From Dechloromonas sp. H13 (GTDB lineage: Bacteria; Pseudomonadota; Gammaproteobacteria; Burkholderiales; Rhodocyclaceae), in contig NZ_SSXX01000001.1 of NCBI RefSeq assembly GCF_009469615.1, positions 310,001 to 374,000 of the forward strand: 64,000 nt of DNA, read 5' to 3'. This document shows, in pieces, positions 37,893 to 46,615 of the stretch (its first letter is position 1; the number at the start of each line of letters is the position of its first letter). The position numbers and the translations under genes were made by a program. The notes beneath the pieces were generated by a model. It made no database searches. It was given only the letters and a program-made list of their open reading frames with translations, and was not told the origin of the DNA.

Positions 37893-39082
37893 CAGGCGGC
37901 TCCGGTCAGATGGGCGATATGTTCGACCAGCTGGCGCGCCAGCACCGATTTCGGCGCCGGCGTCAGCGGGTGCGTGCCGTTGTCGTCGAACAGGACGAGG
38001 CGGTTGTCGTCACCGCCGAAACCGTCCTGGATCAGGTTGCCGGCGATCAGCGGGATGTTCTTCCGGCGCCGCTTGGCCTGCGCGTACTCTTCCAGGTTGC
38101 GGCTCTCGGCGGCAAAGCCGACGCAGAACGGGCCGTCCTTGAGCGCCGCCACCTCGGCCAGGATGTCCGGGTTCTCGACCAGTTCGATCGGCGGCACGCC
38201 GCCCGCATCCTTCTTGAGCTTGTGCTCGGCGGCGTTGGCGACACGGTAGTCGGCGACGGCGGCGACGGCGACGAAAATGTCGGCCTCCACCGCCCGCGCC
38301 ATCACCGCCGCGTGCATTTCAAGCGCACTTTTCACATCGATGCGGTCGACACCCTGTGGCGGGCCAAAACCAACCGGCCCGGAAACCAGCGTCACCGCCG
38401 CTCCGGCATGCCGTGCCGCGCGCGCCACGGCGTAACCCATGCGCCCGGACGACAGGTTGGTGATGCCGCGCACCGGGTCGATGGCCTCGAAGGTCGGCCC
38501 GGCGGTGACCAGCACCTTGCGGCCGGCCAGCACCTTCGGCGTGAAGAAGGCGATCACCTCTTCGAGAATTTCCTCAGGCTCCAGCATGCGGCCGGCACCG
38601 ACCTCGCCGCAGGCCTGCTCGCCGCTGGCCGGGCCGAGGAGGTGGACGCCGTCCGCCGCCAGTTGCGCCATGTTGCGCCGGGTCGCCTGGCTTTCCCACA
38701 TCTGCCGGTTCATCGCCGGCGCCGCCAGCAATGGGCAGTCGCGCGCCAGCACCATGGTCGTCAGCAGGTCGTCGGCCAGGCCGTTCGCGACGCGCGCCAA
38801 GAAATCGGCCGAAGCCGGCGCGACGACGATGCAGTCGGCCTGCCGCGAGAGGTCGATGTGCGCCATCGCGTTCGGCATGCGCGCATCCCACTGGTCGGTG
38901 AACACCGGCTTGCCGGACAAGGCCTGGAAGGTCGTCGGCGTCACGAAATGCGTCGCCGCCGCGGTCATCGCCACCTGCACGTCGGCGCCCTGCCTGCCGA
39001 GCAGGCGGACCAGTTCGGCCGCCTTGTAGGCGGCGATGCCGCCGGTGACGCCGAGAACGATGCGCTTTCCCTGTAATTCCAT
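37892..39082 (-). CDS. coaBC: Coenzyme A biosynthesis bifunctional protein CoaBC
   Basis: Phosphopantothenoylcysteine synthetase (C-terminal half) and decarboxylase (N-terminal half). ATG 39082 gives the family start [20 protein letters not shown]; the frame is open 47 codons further upstream but that overlaps radC. 396 residues. The decarboxylase PAMNRQMWE motif and the synthetase [22 protein letters not shown] block are present. Repeat copy R11 lies in codons for the [12 protein letters not shown] loop of the synthetase. Confidence 0.96.
   Translation of the reverse strand: MELQGKRIVLGVTGGIAAYKAAELVRLLGRQGADVQVAMTAAATHFVTPTTFQALSGKPVFTDQWDARMPNAMAHIDLSRQADCIVVAPASADFLARVANGLADDLLTTMVLARDCPLLAAPAMNRQMWESQATRRNMAQLAADGVHLLGPASGEQACGEVGAGRMLEPEEILEEVIAFFTPKVLAGRKVLVTAGPTFEAIDPVRGITNLSSGRMGYAVARAARHAGAAVTLVSGPVGFGPPQGVDRIDVKSALEMHAAVMARAVEADIFVAVAAVADYRVANAAEHKLKKDAGGVPPIELVENPDILAEVAALKDGPFCVGFAAESRNLEEYAQAKRRRKNIPLIAGNLIQDGFGGDDNRLVLFDDNGTHPLTPAPKSVLARQLVEHIAHLTGAA
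38339..38377 (+). repeat. USS-like bipartite repeat, copy R11 (inside coaBC)
   Basis: Core TGCGGTCGAC at 38341-38350, then ACCCTGTGGCGGGCC, AAAACCAACCGG. The second AT tract is present; the first is absent and the spacing is slightly longer. Confidence 0.55.
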
Positions 39083-39128
39083 TGTCGTGCCGTTAGAATG
39101 AGCGTTTTCCCATTCTACTGGAAATGGC

Positions 39129-39809
39129 ATGGCGATCACCGACTGGCCCGAGGGCGAGCGCCCGCGCGAACGCCTGCTGGCGTATGGCCCGCAGGCGCTG
39201 TCCGACGCCGAGTTGCTGGCCATCTACCTGCGCGTCGGCGTGCGCGGCAAGAGCGCCGTCGATCTCGCGCGCGACCTGTTGCAGCGTTTCGACGGCCGTC
39301 TCGGCGCCCTGGCCGAAGCCTCGCTGGACGAACTGGCCAGCGTTTCCGGGATCGGCATGGCCAAGGCCGCGCAGCTGAAGGCCAGTTTCGAACTGGCGCG
39401 CCGCGCGCTGGGGCAGGAAATGGCCAGCCGCGACACCTTCTCGGCGCCCGGCAAGGTGCGCGACTGGTTGCGCCTGAAACTGGCCGCGCGCCCGCACGAA
39501 GTCTTCATGGCGCTGTGGCTGGACGCCCAGAACCGGCTGATCAAGGCCGACGAACTCTTCTCCGGCACGCTGACGCAAACCAGCGTCTACCCCCGCGAAG
39601 TGGTCAAGGCGGCGCTCGCCCACAACGCGGCGGCCGTCATCCTGGCCCACAACCACCCGTCCGGCGTCGCCGAGCCGTCGCGCGCCGACGAAATGCTGAC
39701 CCGCGCGCTGAAGGAGGCGCTGGCCCTGGTCGACGTCCGCCTGCTCGACCACTTCATCGTCGCCGGCAACGCCATGCCGCTATCGTTCGCCGAAAGGGGA
39801 CTTTTGTAG
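39129..39809 (+). CDS. radC: RadC/YeeS family JAB-domain protein (UPF0758)
   Basis: 226 residues. N-terminal helix-hairpin-helix-like region (about 30-100) with [15 protein letters not shown], then an MPN/JAB metal-binding domain with [14 protein letters not shown]. Once thought to be a DNA-repair protein, its biochemical role is unresolved. ATG 39129 is chosen for the conserved start [17 protein letters not shown]. It is divergent from coaBC with a 46-base gap. Confidence 0.95.
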   Translation: MAITDWPEGERPRERLLAYGPQALSDAELLAIYLRVGVRGKSAVDLARDLLQRFDGRLGALAEASLDELASVSGIGMAKAAQLKASFELARRALGQEMASRDTFSAPGKVRDWLRLKLAARPHEVFMALWLDAQNRLIKADELFSGTLTQTSVYPREVVKAALAHNAAAVILAHNHPSGVAEPSRADEMLTRALKEALALVDVRLLDHFIVAGNAMPLSFAERGLL

Positions 39810-39825
39810 GAAAGACAAAAACCAC

Positions 39826-39855
39826 TTGAAACAACAACCTGTTTTTCGCTATACT
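39826..39855 (+). promoter_or_regulatory. Sigma-70 promoter of rpmB-rpmG
   Basis: TTGAAA (39826-39831), 18-base spacer, TATACT (39850-39855), about 38 bases before rpmB. It matches the strong housekeeping promoter pattern expected for ribosomal-protein genes. Confidence 0.75.
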
Positions 39856-39892
39856 CGCGGGCTTTCTTCTAGCGAATTCTGGAGCACCAATC

Positions 39893-40126
39893 ATGGCGCG
39901 AGTCTGCCAAGTAACGGGTAAAGCCCCGATGGTTGGGAACAAGGTTTCCCACGCCAACAACAAAACGAAGCGCCGCTTCCTGCCGAACCTGCAGTATCGC
40001 CGCTTCTGGGTCGAAAGCGAGAACCGCTTCGTCCGTCTGCGCGTTTCCAACGCCGGCCTGCGCCTCATCGACAAGAATGGTATCGACACCGTCCTCGCCG
40101 ACCTGCGCGCGCGCGGCGAAGTCTGA
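39893..40126 (+). CDS. rpmB: Large ribosomal subunit protein bL28
   Basis: 77 residues, the usual length. The block [20 protein letters not shown] and following [18 protein letters not shown] are diagnostic. It is in a two-gene operon with rpmG, 19 bases apart. Confidence 0.98.
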   Translation: MARVCQVTGKAPMVGNKVSHANNKTKRRFLPNLQYRRFWVESENRFVRLRVSNAGLRLIDKNGIDTVLADLRARGEV

Positions 40127-40145
40127 CTAAGGAAGGATAAAGAAA

Positions 40146-40313
40146 ATGGCTAAAGGCGGTCGCGAAAAGATCAAGCTGGAATCCACGGCTGGCACCGGGC
40201 ACTTCTACACCACCTCCAAGAACAAGCGCACGACGCCTGAGAAGCTGGAGATGATGAAGTACGACCCGAAGGCCCGCAAGCACGTGGCCTACAAGGAAGT
40301 GAAGCTGAAGTAA
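40146..40313 (+). CDS. rpmG: Large ribosomal subunit protein bL33
   Basis: 55-residue protein, shorter than most gene-finding cut-offs but unmistakable: [20 protein letters not shown] start and [18 protein letters not shown] end. There is no zinc-ribbon Cys set, so it is the Cys-lacking (C-) form. GGAAGG ribosome site upstream. Follows rpmB in the standard order. Confidence 0.97.
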   Translation: MAKGGREKIKLESTAGTGHFYTTSKNKRTTPEKLEMMKYDPKARKHVAYKEVKLK

Positions 40314-40336
40314 TTCGGCGCGCTCCAGCTTTCGAC

Positions 40337-40358
40337 AAACCCGCCTTCCGGCGGGTTT
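40337..40358 (+). terminator. Intrinsic terminator after rpmG
   Basis: AAACCCGCC / GGCGGGTTT stem with loop TTCC, then TGTTTTTT. It lies 24 bases after the rpmG stop. Confidence 0.92.
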
Positions 40359-40371
40359 TGTTTTTTGTGGG

Positions 40372-40869
40372 CTACGCCCGGTGCCTGCACAGCGCCAGTA
40401 GCGCCGCGTAGCCGACGATCCCGGCAAAGACCAGCACCGACCAGTTGGCCATCGACAGACCGAGGAATTCCCATTCGCGGCTGGTGCAGAAGCCGGTGGC
40501 GAGGAACAGCCCGGGCCACTGCATCCCCAGCCAGTCGACCAGGCGCTCGATCAAGTTCGGGTCGCTGTAGCCGCACTCGGTGGCCAGGTGCGGGAAGGCC
40601 TGCATCCACGTCTGATAACCCGCCACCGCGACACCGCCGGCGGCCAGGAGGGCGATCAGGCCCGACCACAGCAGGCGGCCGCCGGGCCATAGCGTGCCGC
40701 CCAGCGCCAGCAAACCGATCACGAGGTAGAGCAGGCGCTGGAAGATGCAGAGCGGACAGGGCGCCAGCCGCAGCAGGTGCTGTAGTTCCATACCCAGGGT
40801 AACGAGCCCGAAAACGCCCAGGGCCAGCGTGGCGAACCACGCGCGAACGGGTACCTCACGCCACGGCAT
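40372..40869 (-). CDS. dsbB: Disulfide bond formation protein DsbB
   Basis: Inner-membrane quinone reductase that reoxidises DsbA. 165 residues with four helices. First periplasmic pair is CPLC (about residues 38-41); the second pair is formed by the Cys of ATECGYSD and of GFCTSREW. It overlaps the start region of the upstream desaturase gene end by 14 bases on the same strand, so the two are cotranscribed. Confidence 0.95.
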   Translation of the reverse strand: MPWREVPVRAWFATLALGVFGLVTLGMELQHLLRLAPCPLCIFQRLLYLVIGLLALGGTLWPGGRLLWSGLIALLAAGGVAVAGYQTWMQAFPHLATECGYSDPNLIERLVDWLGMQWPGLFLATGFCTSREWEFLGLSMANWSVLVFAGIVGYAALLALCRHRA

Positions 40870-42019
40870 AGCTGCGCATCCTGATCGAAAGTTCCTGCAA
40901 CTGGCGGATCCCCGAGGCCTCGGCCTTGTGGCACCACGCCTGGAGATCGGCGACCAGTTGCTCGCGGCTGGCGTTGGTGCGGTTCCACACCGCCGTCAGT
41001 TCGGCGCGCATGGCGTACAGGGTAGCGAGGCGCTGGCTCCTCGCCAGCATGGCCTCGAAACGCTTGCGCCAGTCTTCGGGAATCTGCTGGGCATCGACTT
41101 CCAGCCATTGCCGGAGGTCCTTGAAGGAGGCACGGTCCTGCAGCCTGCCCAACTCCTCGCGGTAGAGCTTTTTCAACGAACGCCCATAGCGCGCGAGGAC
41201 GTCGTAGCGGTTGTCGATGACCGCCTGCAGCGTGGCGAAATCGACCACCTGGCGCGGCGAAACGATCTTCGGCACGGGCGCCAGCTTCTTCACCCGGGCC
41301 AGGCCCAGCGCAGCGAGAATGCGGATGTACATCCAGCCGATGTCGAATTCGTACCAGCGGCTCGAGAGCTTGGCCGAGGTCGCGAAGGCGTGGTGGTTGT
41401 TGTGCAGTTCCTCGCCGCCGATCAGGATGCCGAGGGGGGAAATGTTGGTCGAGGCGTCGGTGCAGTTGAAGTTGCGGTAGCCCCAGTAATGGCCGAGGCC
41501 ATTGATGACGCCGGCGGCCCAGAAGGGAATCCAGACCATCTGCGCGCCCCAGATGAGCACGCCCGGCACTGCGCCGAAGAGAACGACGTCGATCGCCAGC
41601 ATCAATACGATGCCGAGCTTCTGGCCCGGCGTGTAGACATGGCGCTCCAGCCAGTCGTCCGGCGTGCCGTGGCCGTAACGCCGCATGGTCTCGGGGTTCT
41701 TCGACTCCCGGACGTAGAGGAAGACGCCGCCCCACAGCACGCGGTGGATGCCGAACACCTGGGGGCTATGCGGATCGTCCGCCGTCTCGCACTTGGCGTG
41801 GTGCTTGCGATGAATCGCCGCCCACTCCTTGGTCACCATGCCGGTGGTCAGCCACAGCCAGGCACGGAAGAAATGCGACGGCAACGCCGACAGGTCAAGC
41901 GCGCGGTGCGCCTGATGGCGATGCAGGAAGATGGTGACCGAGGCAATGGTGACATGGGTGAGGCCGAGCGCCACGAGCGCATAGCCCCACCAGGGAAGAT
42001 CGAAAACGCCGGATGACAT
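40856..42019 (-). CDS. Acyl-CoA/acyl-lipid delta-9 fatty acid desaturase
   Basis: Membrane di-iron desaturase of 387 residues. All three His boxes are present: HRHQAH, HRKHH and HNNHH. Helices lie between them. The C-terminal 110 or so residues after the third box (from about KKLAPVPK) form a predicted helical, charged extension, longer than in the shortest bacterial desaturases. It would adjust membrane fluidity. The stop overlaps dsbB by 14 bases. Confidence 0.93.
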   Translation of the reverse strand: MSSGVFDLPWWGYALVALGLTHVTIASVTIFLHRHQAHRALDLSALPSHFFRAWLWLTTGMVTKEWAAIHRKHHAKCETADDPHSPQVFGIHRVLWGGVFLYVRESKNPETMRRYGHGTPDDWLERHVYTPGQKLGIVLMLAIDVVLFGAVPGVLIWGAQMVWIPFWAAGVINGLGHYWGYRNFNCTDASTNISPLGILIGGEELHNNHHAFATSAKLSSRWYEFDIGWMYIRILAALGLARVKKLAPVPKIVSPRQVVDFATLQAVIDNRYDVLARYGRSLKKLYREELGRLQDRASFKDLRQWLEVDAQQIPEDWRKRFEAMLARSQRLATLYAMRAELTAVWNRTNASREQLVADLQAWCHKAEASGIRQLQELSIRMRSYAVA

Positions 42020-42106
42020 GGGGTCCTTGAAAGGCAGATCGGTGCTTGCATTCTAAAGCATGCGCCCGCCGGGCGGCACGCGAGATGGGCAGCCGGGGGC
42101 GGCAAT

Positions 42107-42142
42107 TCCGAAAATCGCCATCGCCAGCCAGTCGACCGCAAC
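42107..42142 (-). repeat. USS-like bipartite repeat, copy R12
   Basis: Core at 42131-42140 on the minus strand, followed by TGGCTGGCGATGGCG and ATTTTCGG. The first AT tract is absent. It lies in the intergenic region between the desaturase and rstA starts. Confidence 0.7.
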
Positions 42143-42181
42143 AGGGTGGACCGCCAGGCAGGGCGCCGTTAAGATTGGCGG

Positions 42182-42886
42182 ATGAATACACGCATCCTGC
42201 TGGTCGAAGACGACGAACGCCTGGCCGAACTGACGGCCGAATACCTTACCAAGAACGACATGCAGGTCGCCGTCGAGCCGCGCGGCGACATGGCCGAGGC
42301 CCGCATCCTCGCCGAGCAGCCCGACCTCGTCATCCTCGACGTGATGTTGCCGGGCAAGGACGGCTTCGAGGTCTGCCGCGCCGTGCGCCAGCAGTACCGC
42401 GGCGTGATCCTGATGCTGACGGCGCGCGACGAGGATTTCGACCAGATCCTCGGCCTCGAGATGGGCGCCGACGACTACATCGCCAAGCCGGTGCAGCCGC
42501 GCGTGCTGCTCGCCCGCATCAAGGCCCTGCTGCGCCGCCTGCCGGCCACCGGCGAAGGCCCGGCCAGCGAATCCGAAAAGATGATGTTCGGCCAGTTCCG
42601 CATCAGCCAGGCGACGCGCACGGCGTCGCTGGGCGACGAAACGATCGACCTGACGACCGCCGAATTCGACCTCCTCTGGCTGCTCGCCTCGCATGCCGGC
42701 AACGTCCTGTCGCGCGACGACCTGCTGCAGGAACTGCGCGGCATCGGCTTCGACGGCCTCGACCGTTCGATAGACGCCCGCATCTCGCGCCTGCGCAAGA
42801 AACTGAACGACGACCCGGAAAACCCGACCCGCATCAAGACCGTGCGCGGCAAGGGTTACCTCTTCAGCAAGCATGACTGGAACTGA
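42182..42886 (+). CDS. rstA: OmpR-family response regulator RstA
   Basis: 234 residues. Receiver domain with phospho-Asp 53 in LVILDVMLPGKDG and acidic pocket VEDDE, and C-terminal winged helix (about 135-232, RISRLRKKLNDDPENPTRIK and TVRGKGYLF). The stretch MQVAVEPRGDMAEA and the LEMGADDYI region match E. coli RstA closely. The stop overlaps rstB by 14 bases. Confidence 0.93.
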   Translation: MNTRILLVEDDERLAELTAEYLTKNDMQVAVEPRGDMAEARILAEQPDLVILDVMLPGKDGFEVCRAVRQQYRGVILMLTARDEDFDQILGLEMGADDYIAKPVQPRVLLARIKALLRRLPATGEGPASESEKMMFGQFRISQATRTASLGDETIDLTTAEFDLLWLLASHAGNVLSRDDLLQELRGIGFDGLDRSIDARISRLRKKLNDDPENPTRIKTVRGKGYLFSKHDWN

Positions 42887-44297
42887 GCCCGGCGACGGGC
42901 ACGAAAAAAGCCAGGGCCTCGTCCGCTCGCTCTTCCGCGTCTCGCTGCCGCGCTGGCGCGGCGGGCGCTACAGCCTGTCCAAGCTGTTCTTCAATTTCTA
43001 CCTGCTGGCGATGGGCTCCTTCGTCGCCATCGCCTTCACCGCCGACTTCGTCATCTCCACCGCGCAGCGCGGCATCACCGACGACTACGCCCGCCGCTTC
43101 ATGCGCGGCACCATCACGCTGATCGAGGACGAGCTTTATCGCACCCCGCGCAACGCCTGGCCGAAGAAAATCAAGGAACTGGACGAGAAGTTTTCCTACC
43201 GCCTCGGCATCGTCGAGCGCATCAGCCTCGACAGCACCGTCACACCCGCCCAGGTCGCCAAGCTCGATGCCGGCGACATCGCCATCGACCACGACGGCGA
43301 CGTCATGTACCACCGTCTCGGCACCAGCAGCAAGGTGCTCGTGGTCGGCCCGCTGGCCGCCAACCGCAATCCGGAACTCGCCGACCGCCTGCCGCTCGAC
43401 CTGCGCCTGCGTCTACTGACCTGGAGCCTGACCGGCGTCATCTTCGGCATCGCCCTCTGGTTCTGGGTGCGCCCCGTCTGGCGCGACCTCGAAACCCTGC
43501 GCCAGACTGCCCGCGACCTAGGCGACGGCGATTTCGAGGCGCGCTCGCCGGCCGCCCGCAGCCAGCTCTTCGCCCCGCTGTCCGACACCATGAACAGCAT
43601 GGCCGAGCGCGTCCAGCAACTGCTCGCCACCCACCGCGAGCTTTCCTCGGCGATCTCCCACGAACTGCGGACGCCGATCGCCCGCATGCGCTTCGCCCTG
43701 GAAATGCTCTCCGGCACCGACGAGCGTGCCGAGCGCGAACGACTCTGGGCGATGATGGAGGCCGATCTCGACGAGCTCGACCACCTCATCGACACCAGCC
43801 TGACCTACGCCCGGTTTGAACGCGAAGCCCCCGAACCGCACTTCTCCAGCGTCCGCTTCGCCGAATGGCTGAGCGACGAGGTCGACGCCGTGCGCCTGCT
43901 CGGGCGCGACCTGGCGATCACGGTCGACACCGCGAAATTGCCGGAAAACCTGAACGTCGACCTCGACCGCAAGGCAATGCCGTATGCCCTGCGCAACCTG
44001 CTGCGCAATGCGTTCAAGTACGCCAGCAAGCAGATCGTGGTCAGCAGCGAACTGCGCGACGGACACATCCTGGTCCACGTCGACGACGACGGCATCGGCA
44101 TTCCGCCCGAGAACCGCGAACACGTCTTCTCCGCCTTCACTCGCCTCGACCGCTCGCGCGACCGCGCCACCGGCGGCTACGGCCTGGGCCTGGCGATCAC
44201 CCGGCGCGTGCTCGAGCTGCACGGCGGGACGGCGACGGCGGACGCCGCGCCGCTCGGCGGCGCCCGCTTCACGCTGGAATGGAAGGCGCAGCAGTAG
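42873..44297 (+). CDS. rstB: Sensor histidine kinase RstB
   Basis: 474 residues. Helix at about 44-66, a small periplasmic domain (about 67-185), second helix at about 190-208 (SLTGVIFGIALWFWVRPVWR), HAMP, HisKA with phospho-His 263 (SSAISHELRTPIARM), and a HATPase domain (LRNLLRNAFKYA, DDDGIGIPPENR, GGYGLGLAITRRV). Partner of RstA by overlap and domain match. The signal in E. coli is Mg/acid related; here it is unknown. Confidence 0.93.
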   Translation: MTGTEPGDGHEKSQGLVRSLFRVSLPRWRGGRYSLSKLFFNFYLLAMGSFVAIAFTADFVISTAQRGITDDYARRFMRGTITLIEDELYRTPRNAWPKKIKELDEKFSYRLGIVERISLDSTVTPAQVAKLDAGDIAIDHDGDVMYHRLGTSSKVLVVGPLAANRNPELADRLPLDLRLRLLTWSLTGVIFGIALWFWVRPVWRDLETLRQTARDLGDGDFEARSPAARSQLFAPLSDTMNSMAERVQQLLATHRELSSAISHELRTPIARMRFALEMLSGTDERAERERLWAMMEADLDELDHLIDTSLTYARFEREAPEPHFSSVRFAEWLSDEVDAVRLLGRDLAITVDTAKLPENLNVDLDRKAMPYALRNLLRNAFKYASKQIVVSSELRDGHILVHVDDDGIGIPPENREHVFSAFTRLDRSRDRATGGYGLGLAITRRVLELHGGTATADAAPLGGARFTLEWKAQQ

Positions 44298-44302
44298 CCG
44301 CC

Positions 44303-44318
44303 GTCACACAGCGTCACA
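44303..44318. promoter_or_regulatory. Tandem GTCACA repeats 10 bp apart, upstream of small genes
   Basis: GTCACA at 44303-44308 and again at 44313-44318, exactly one helical turn apart, about 115 bases before the 38-residue gene. Direct repeats with 10-bp phase are the usual form of OmpR-family binding sites, so RstA is a candidate binder. Confidence 0.4.
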
Positions 44319-44433
44319 AAGCATCAAACCCCGTTACGTCCGCGCCACGCGCCCGCAACAGACGCGGCCACCGATCGCCCATAGACTGCAAGGCATGGAA
44401 AAGCAGCACTCCCAACAAGAGGAAAGAAGCAAA

Positions 44434-44550
44434 ATGATCCAAACGAACATCAAGCAGTTTCTGGCCGCAGCCCGCCAGCACCTGCTCGGCCTGATCCCGG
44501 CGCCGCAAGTCTTCGCCACCATCCCGGTCGCAGCGCGCAAGGTACGCTGA
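44434..44550 (+). CDS. 38-residue peptide gene, coupled to the next gene
   Basis: ATG 44434 has AGAGGAAAG 8 bases upstream, a strong ribosome site; an ATG at 44395 would give 51 residues. The product (MIQTNIKQFLAAARQHLLGL then a short basic tail) is amphipathic and basic. Its stop overlaps the next ATG (TGATG). It is not a recognised family. The good ribosome site and coupling argue that it is real. It might be a regulatory or membrane-associated peptide of the rstAB locus. Confidence 0.5.
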   Translation: MIQTNIKQFLAAARQHLLGLIPAPQVFATIPVAARKVR

Positions 44551-44729
44551 TGGCCTTCGCCGACAATCTGCCGATCTCCGAAAGTCTCGGCGTCTTTGTC
44601 GGCGTCGCAGGTATGGACTGGCTGGCCGACGGCCAGGCGGAACCGGTCAAGGCCCTGCTGGCGGCCGTTGCCGCCGGCGCGGCGATCGTCGTGGCACGGC
44701 GCTGGCTCCGGCACCGCCGCAAGGACTGA
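44550..44729 (+). CDS. 59-residue protein with one membrane helix
   Basis: Starts at ATG 44550, overlapping the previous stop by one base. An acidic N-terminus (MAFADNLPISESLGVFVGVAG begins it) is followed by a helix of Ala/Val at about residues 37-50 (ALLAAVAAGAAIVVAR) and a very basic end (RRWLRHRRKD). Topology would follow positive-inside: C-terminus in the cytoplasm. I do not recognise the family. An intrinsic terminator follows 48 bases later. Confidence 0.55.
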   Translation: MAFADNLPISESLGVFVGVAGMDWLADGQAEPVKALLAAVAAGAAIVVARRWLRHRRKD

Positions 44730-44776
44730 CCTCTTTACCCTCCCTCGAAAATCCCCCTTTCGAGACCTCCCTGTTA

Positions 44777-44803
44777 CCCCGCCCCCGTGGCGGGGATTTT
44801 TTT
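44777..44803 (+). terminator. Intrinsic terminator of the rstAB/small-gene unit
   Basis: CCCCGCC / GGCGGGG stem with a 5-base loop, then ATTTTTTT. Confidence 0.88.
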
Positions 44804-44854
44804 GCCTGGAGAATTTGTATCGCCAGCCCCGGCCGGCGATCCGCTCCAAGAAAA

Positions 44855-44877
44855 AAGGGACTCCATCGGAGTCCCTT
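44855..44877 (-). terminator. Intrinsic terminator of the Tim44-like gene
   Basis: On the minus strand AAGGGACTCC / GGAGTCCCTT with a 3-base loop, followed by a T run (TTTTTTC). It lies 27 bases after the gene's stop. Confidence 0.88.
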
Positions 44878-44903
44878 CGATACGGCTTGCGGCGCGCCCG
44901 GGT

Positions 44904-45809
44904 TTACTGGACCTGCTGGATCCCCGCCAGCACCCAGCCGCCCTTGCCATCGCGCGGCTTGGTCATGTGCCAGATCTCGTCGAACGGCTCGGCAGTCGCG
45001 TTGGCGTCTTCGCGGATGAGGCCGGTGAAGCGGACGCTGACGATGTAGCGGGTGCTCTCCTCGGTCACGTCGAGCACCTCGGCATTGACGGTGACGACAT
45101 CGGTCTGCTGCGTCGCCTGGCCGCGATCGACGAAATTCAGCTTGATCTCGCCAAACATCTCCGGCGTCGTGAATTCGCGAATGTCCTCGAGGTTGCCGGC
45201 GTCGTTGGCGGCCTGCAGGCGGATGAAATTCACCTTGGCGTTGCGGACGAAGGCATCCACATCGAATCCAGCCGGGATATTGCCGCCACCGCCACCCGCC
45301 ACCGCGGGTGCGGCACCGCCGAAGGCGACCGGCGCGGGAGTGACTTCATGTCTGGCCGGCGGCTCGCTGCCGGTGTAGCGCATGCCGCCGGCACCGGCAA
45401 GCGCCGGTTGCTGGGCGGCCGCCTTGCGGCGCATGACGAGGCCGACGACGACCATCACGGCCATGATCAGCAGGCCGATCATCAGCATGGAAGCGAGTTC
45501 TTCGCCGAACCCGAAGTGCGAGGCCAGCGCGGCCAGGCCGAGACCGGCGGCGAGGCCGGCCAGCGGGCCCATCCAGGAACGCTTCGGCTGGGCTTGCGGA
45601 GCGCCGGGCGCCGCCTGCGGCTTGGCTGCCGTCGGCGCTGCTGCCTGGCTCGGGGCCGGCGTCGCGGTCGGCGCCTTTTGCGGGCTGATCGATTCGCGCT
45701 GCATGCCGGAGGACGAACCGCCCCCCAGGCGCTTGGCCGCTTCGGCGTCACCGGTCACCAGCGTGAAGCCGAGGACCAGCGCAGCGGATAAAAGGGCAAA
45801 TGATTTCAT
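44904..45809 (-). CDS. Tim44-like domain membrane protein
   Basis: 301 residues from ATG 45809, chosen because it begins the signal sequence MKSFALLSAALVLGFTLVTG. Then KRLGGGSSSGMQRES (conserved in this bacterial family), a low-complexity Pro/Ala linker, two helices (about 90-140) and a C-terminal Tim44-like domain (about 185-300; VRFTGLIREDA, HMTKPRDGKGGWVLAGI). Mitochondrial Tim44 helps import; the bacterial role is not settled, possibly an inner-membrane stress or assembly factor. Confidence 0.85.
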   Translation of the reverse strand: MKSFALLSAALVLGFTLVTGDAEAAKRLGGGSSSGMQRESISPQKAPTATPAPSQAAAPTAAKPQAAPGAPQAQPKRSWMGPLAGLAAGLGLAALASHFGFGEELASMLMIGLLIMAVMVVVGLVMRRKAAAQQPALAGAGGMRYTGSEPPARHEVTPAPVAFGGAAPAVAGGGGGNIPAGFDVDAFVRNAKVNFIRLQAANDAGNLEDIREFTTPEMFGEIKLNFVDRGQATQQTDVVTVNAEVLDVTEESTRYIVSVRFTGLIREDANATAEPFDEIWHMTKPRDGKGGWVLAGIQQVQ

Positions 45810-45925
45810 CGATGTCTCCGTTGAGGGTATGGGATGCAAGAGTCAGGATACGCCCGATTGGCGATCCTGTTAAAGGTGAATATATCGAAACTTTAGTTCG
45901 TTAAATACGAAGAATTGCTGGCCCC

Positions 45926-46531
45926 TCACGGCGTTTCCCCGAACCAGTTGGCGCCGAGGCAGGCGCGCAACGCCAGGCGCGCGCGGTGCAACTGGACCCA
46001 GCAGTTGTTGGCGGTGATGGCCAGCGTCGCGCAGATTTCGTCAGTCTCGAAGCCGAGGACCTCGCGCATCGTGAAGATCCGGGCCGCGGCCTCCGGCAGA
46101 CGGTAAAGGCAGGCTTCGAAGACCTCCCAGAAGCGCTTGTTTTCCGTCGCCTGTTCCGGCGTCGGCCAGTCCGCCGGGCGGGTGTCCTCGGCCCAGTGCT
46201 CGCGCCGGTCGAAATAGGCGTTCAAATCGGCATCATTTTCGCCGTCGACCGCAACCGCCCTGTCGCGCACCCGCCGGCGCAGGGTATCGACGATCTTGTG
46301 CTTGAGGATCGCCAGCACCCAGGTCCGCAGGGAGGCCCGCGAGGCAAAGCCCGACTGCCCCTGCAGGGCCGCCGCCAGCGCCTCCTGAACGGCATCCTCG
46401 GCCTGCGCCCGGTCGCGCAACTGCAGTTCGGCGAAGCGGACCATGTCGCGGCGCAGGCCGGTGAGGAACTCGGGATCGCGCAGCGGGTCTTGGCTCATGT
46501 CGGGTATCTGCGATGCGGGTTTTTCGATCAT
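45926..46531 (-). CDS. ECF-type RNA polymerase sigma factor
   Basis: 201 residues. Region 2 (about 20-90: RDMVRFAELQLRDRAQAEDA, SLRTWVLAILKHKIVDTLRR) and region 4 (about 140-190: RIFTMREVLGFETDEICATL, NNCWVQLHRARLALRACL). ATG 46531 lacks a clear ribosome site; ATG 46498 (MSQDPLRD) is an alternative. It is divergent from the zinc-finger/HvfA operon, 84 bases apart. Sigma factors of this type commonly control hvf/bufferin operons, so that is the likely target. Repeat copy R13 lies in its region 2-4 linker. Confidence 0.9.
   Translation of the reverse strand: MIEKPASQIPDMSQDPLRDPEFLTGLRRDMVRFAELQLRDRAQAEDAVQEALAAALQGQSGFASRASLRTWVLAILKHKIVDTLRRRVRDRAVAVDGENDADLNAYFDRREHWAEDTRPADWPTPEQATENKRFWEVFEACLYRLPEAAARIFTMREVLGFETDEICATLAITANNCWVQLHRARLALRACLGANWFGETP
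46220..46255 (-). repeat. USS-like bipartite repeat, copy R13 (inside sigma gene)
   Basis: Core at 46244-46253 on the minus strand preceded by GGT, then GGCGAAAATGATGCC and GATTTGAAC. Both AT tracts are present. It encodes VAVDGENDAD, in the variable linker. Confidence 0.7.
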
Positions 46532-46615
46532 ACTGCAAAAAAATTGTAAGGTTTTTCATGCGCCGCCGACCAATCGGACAGGCATCGCGCCATGACGCCG
46601 GAAACAGGAACGGAA
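46532..46615 (+). promoter_or_regulatory. Divergent promoter region, sigma factor / zinc-finger gene
   Basis: 84 bases. TGTAAGG (46545-46551) and CGACC (46567-46571) are 15 bases apart and could be an ECF -35/-10 pair for the zf-hvfABC operon. The assignment is tentative because the consensus of this sigma factor is unknown to me. Confidence 0.35.
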
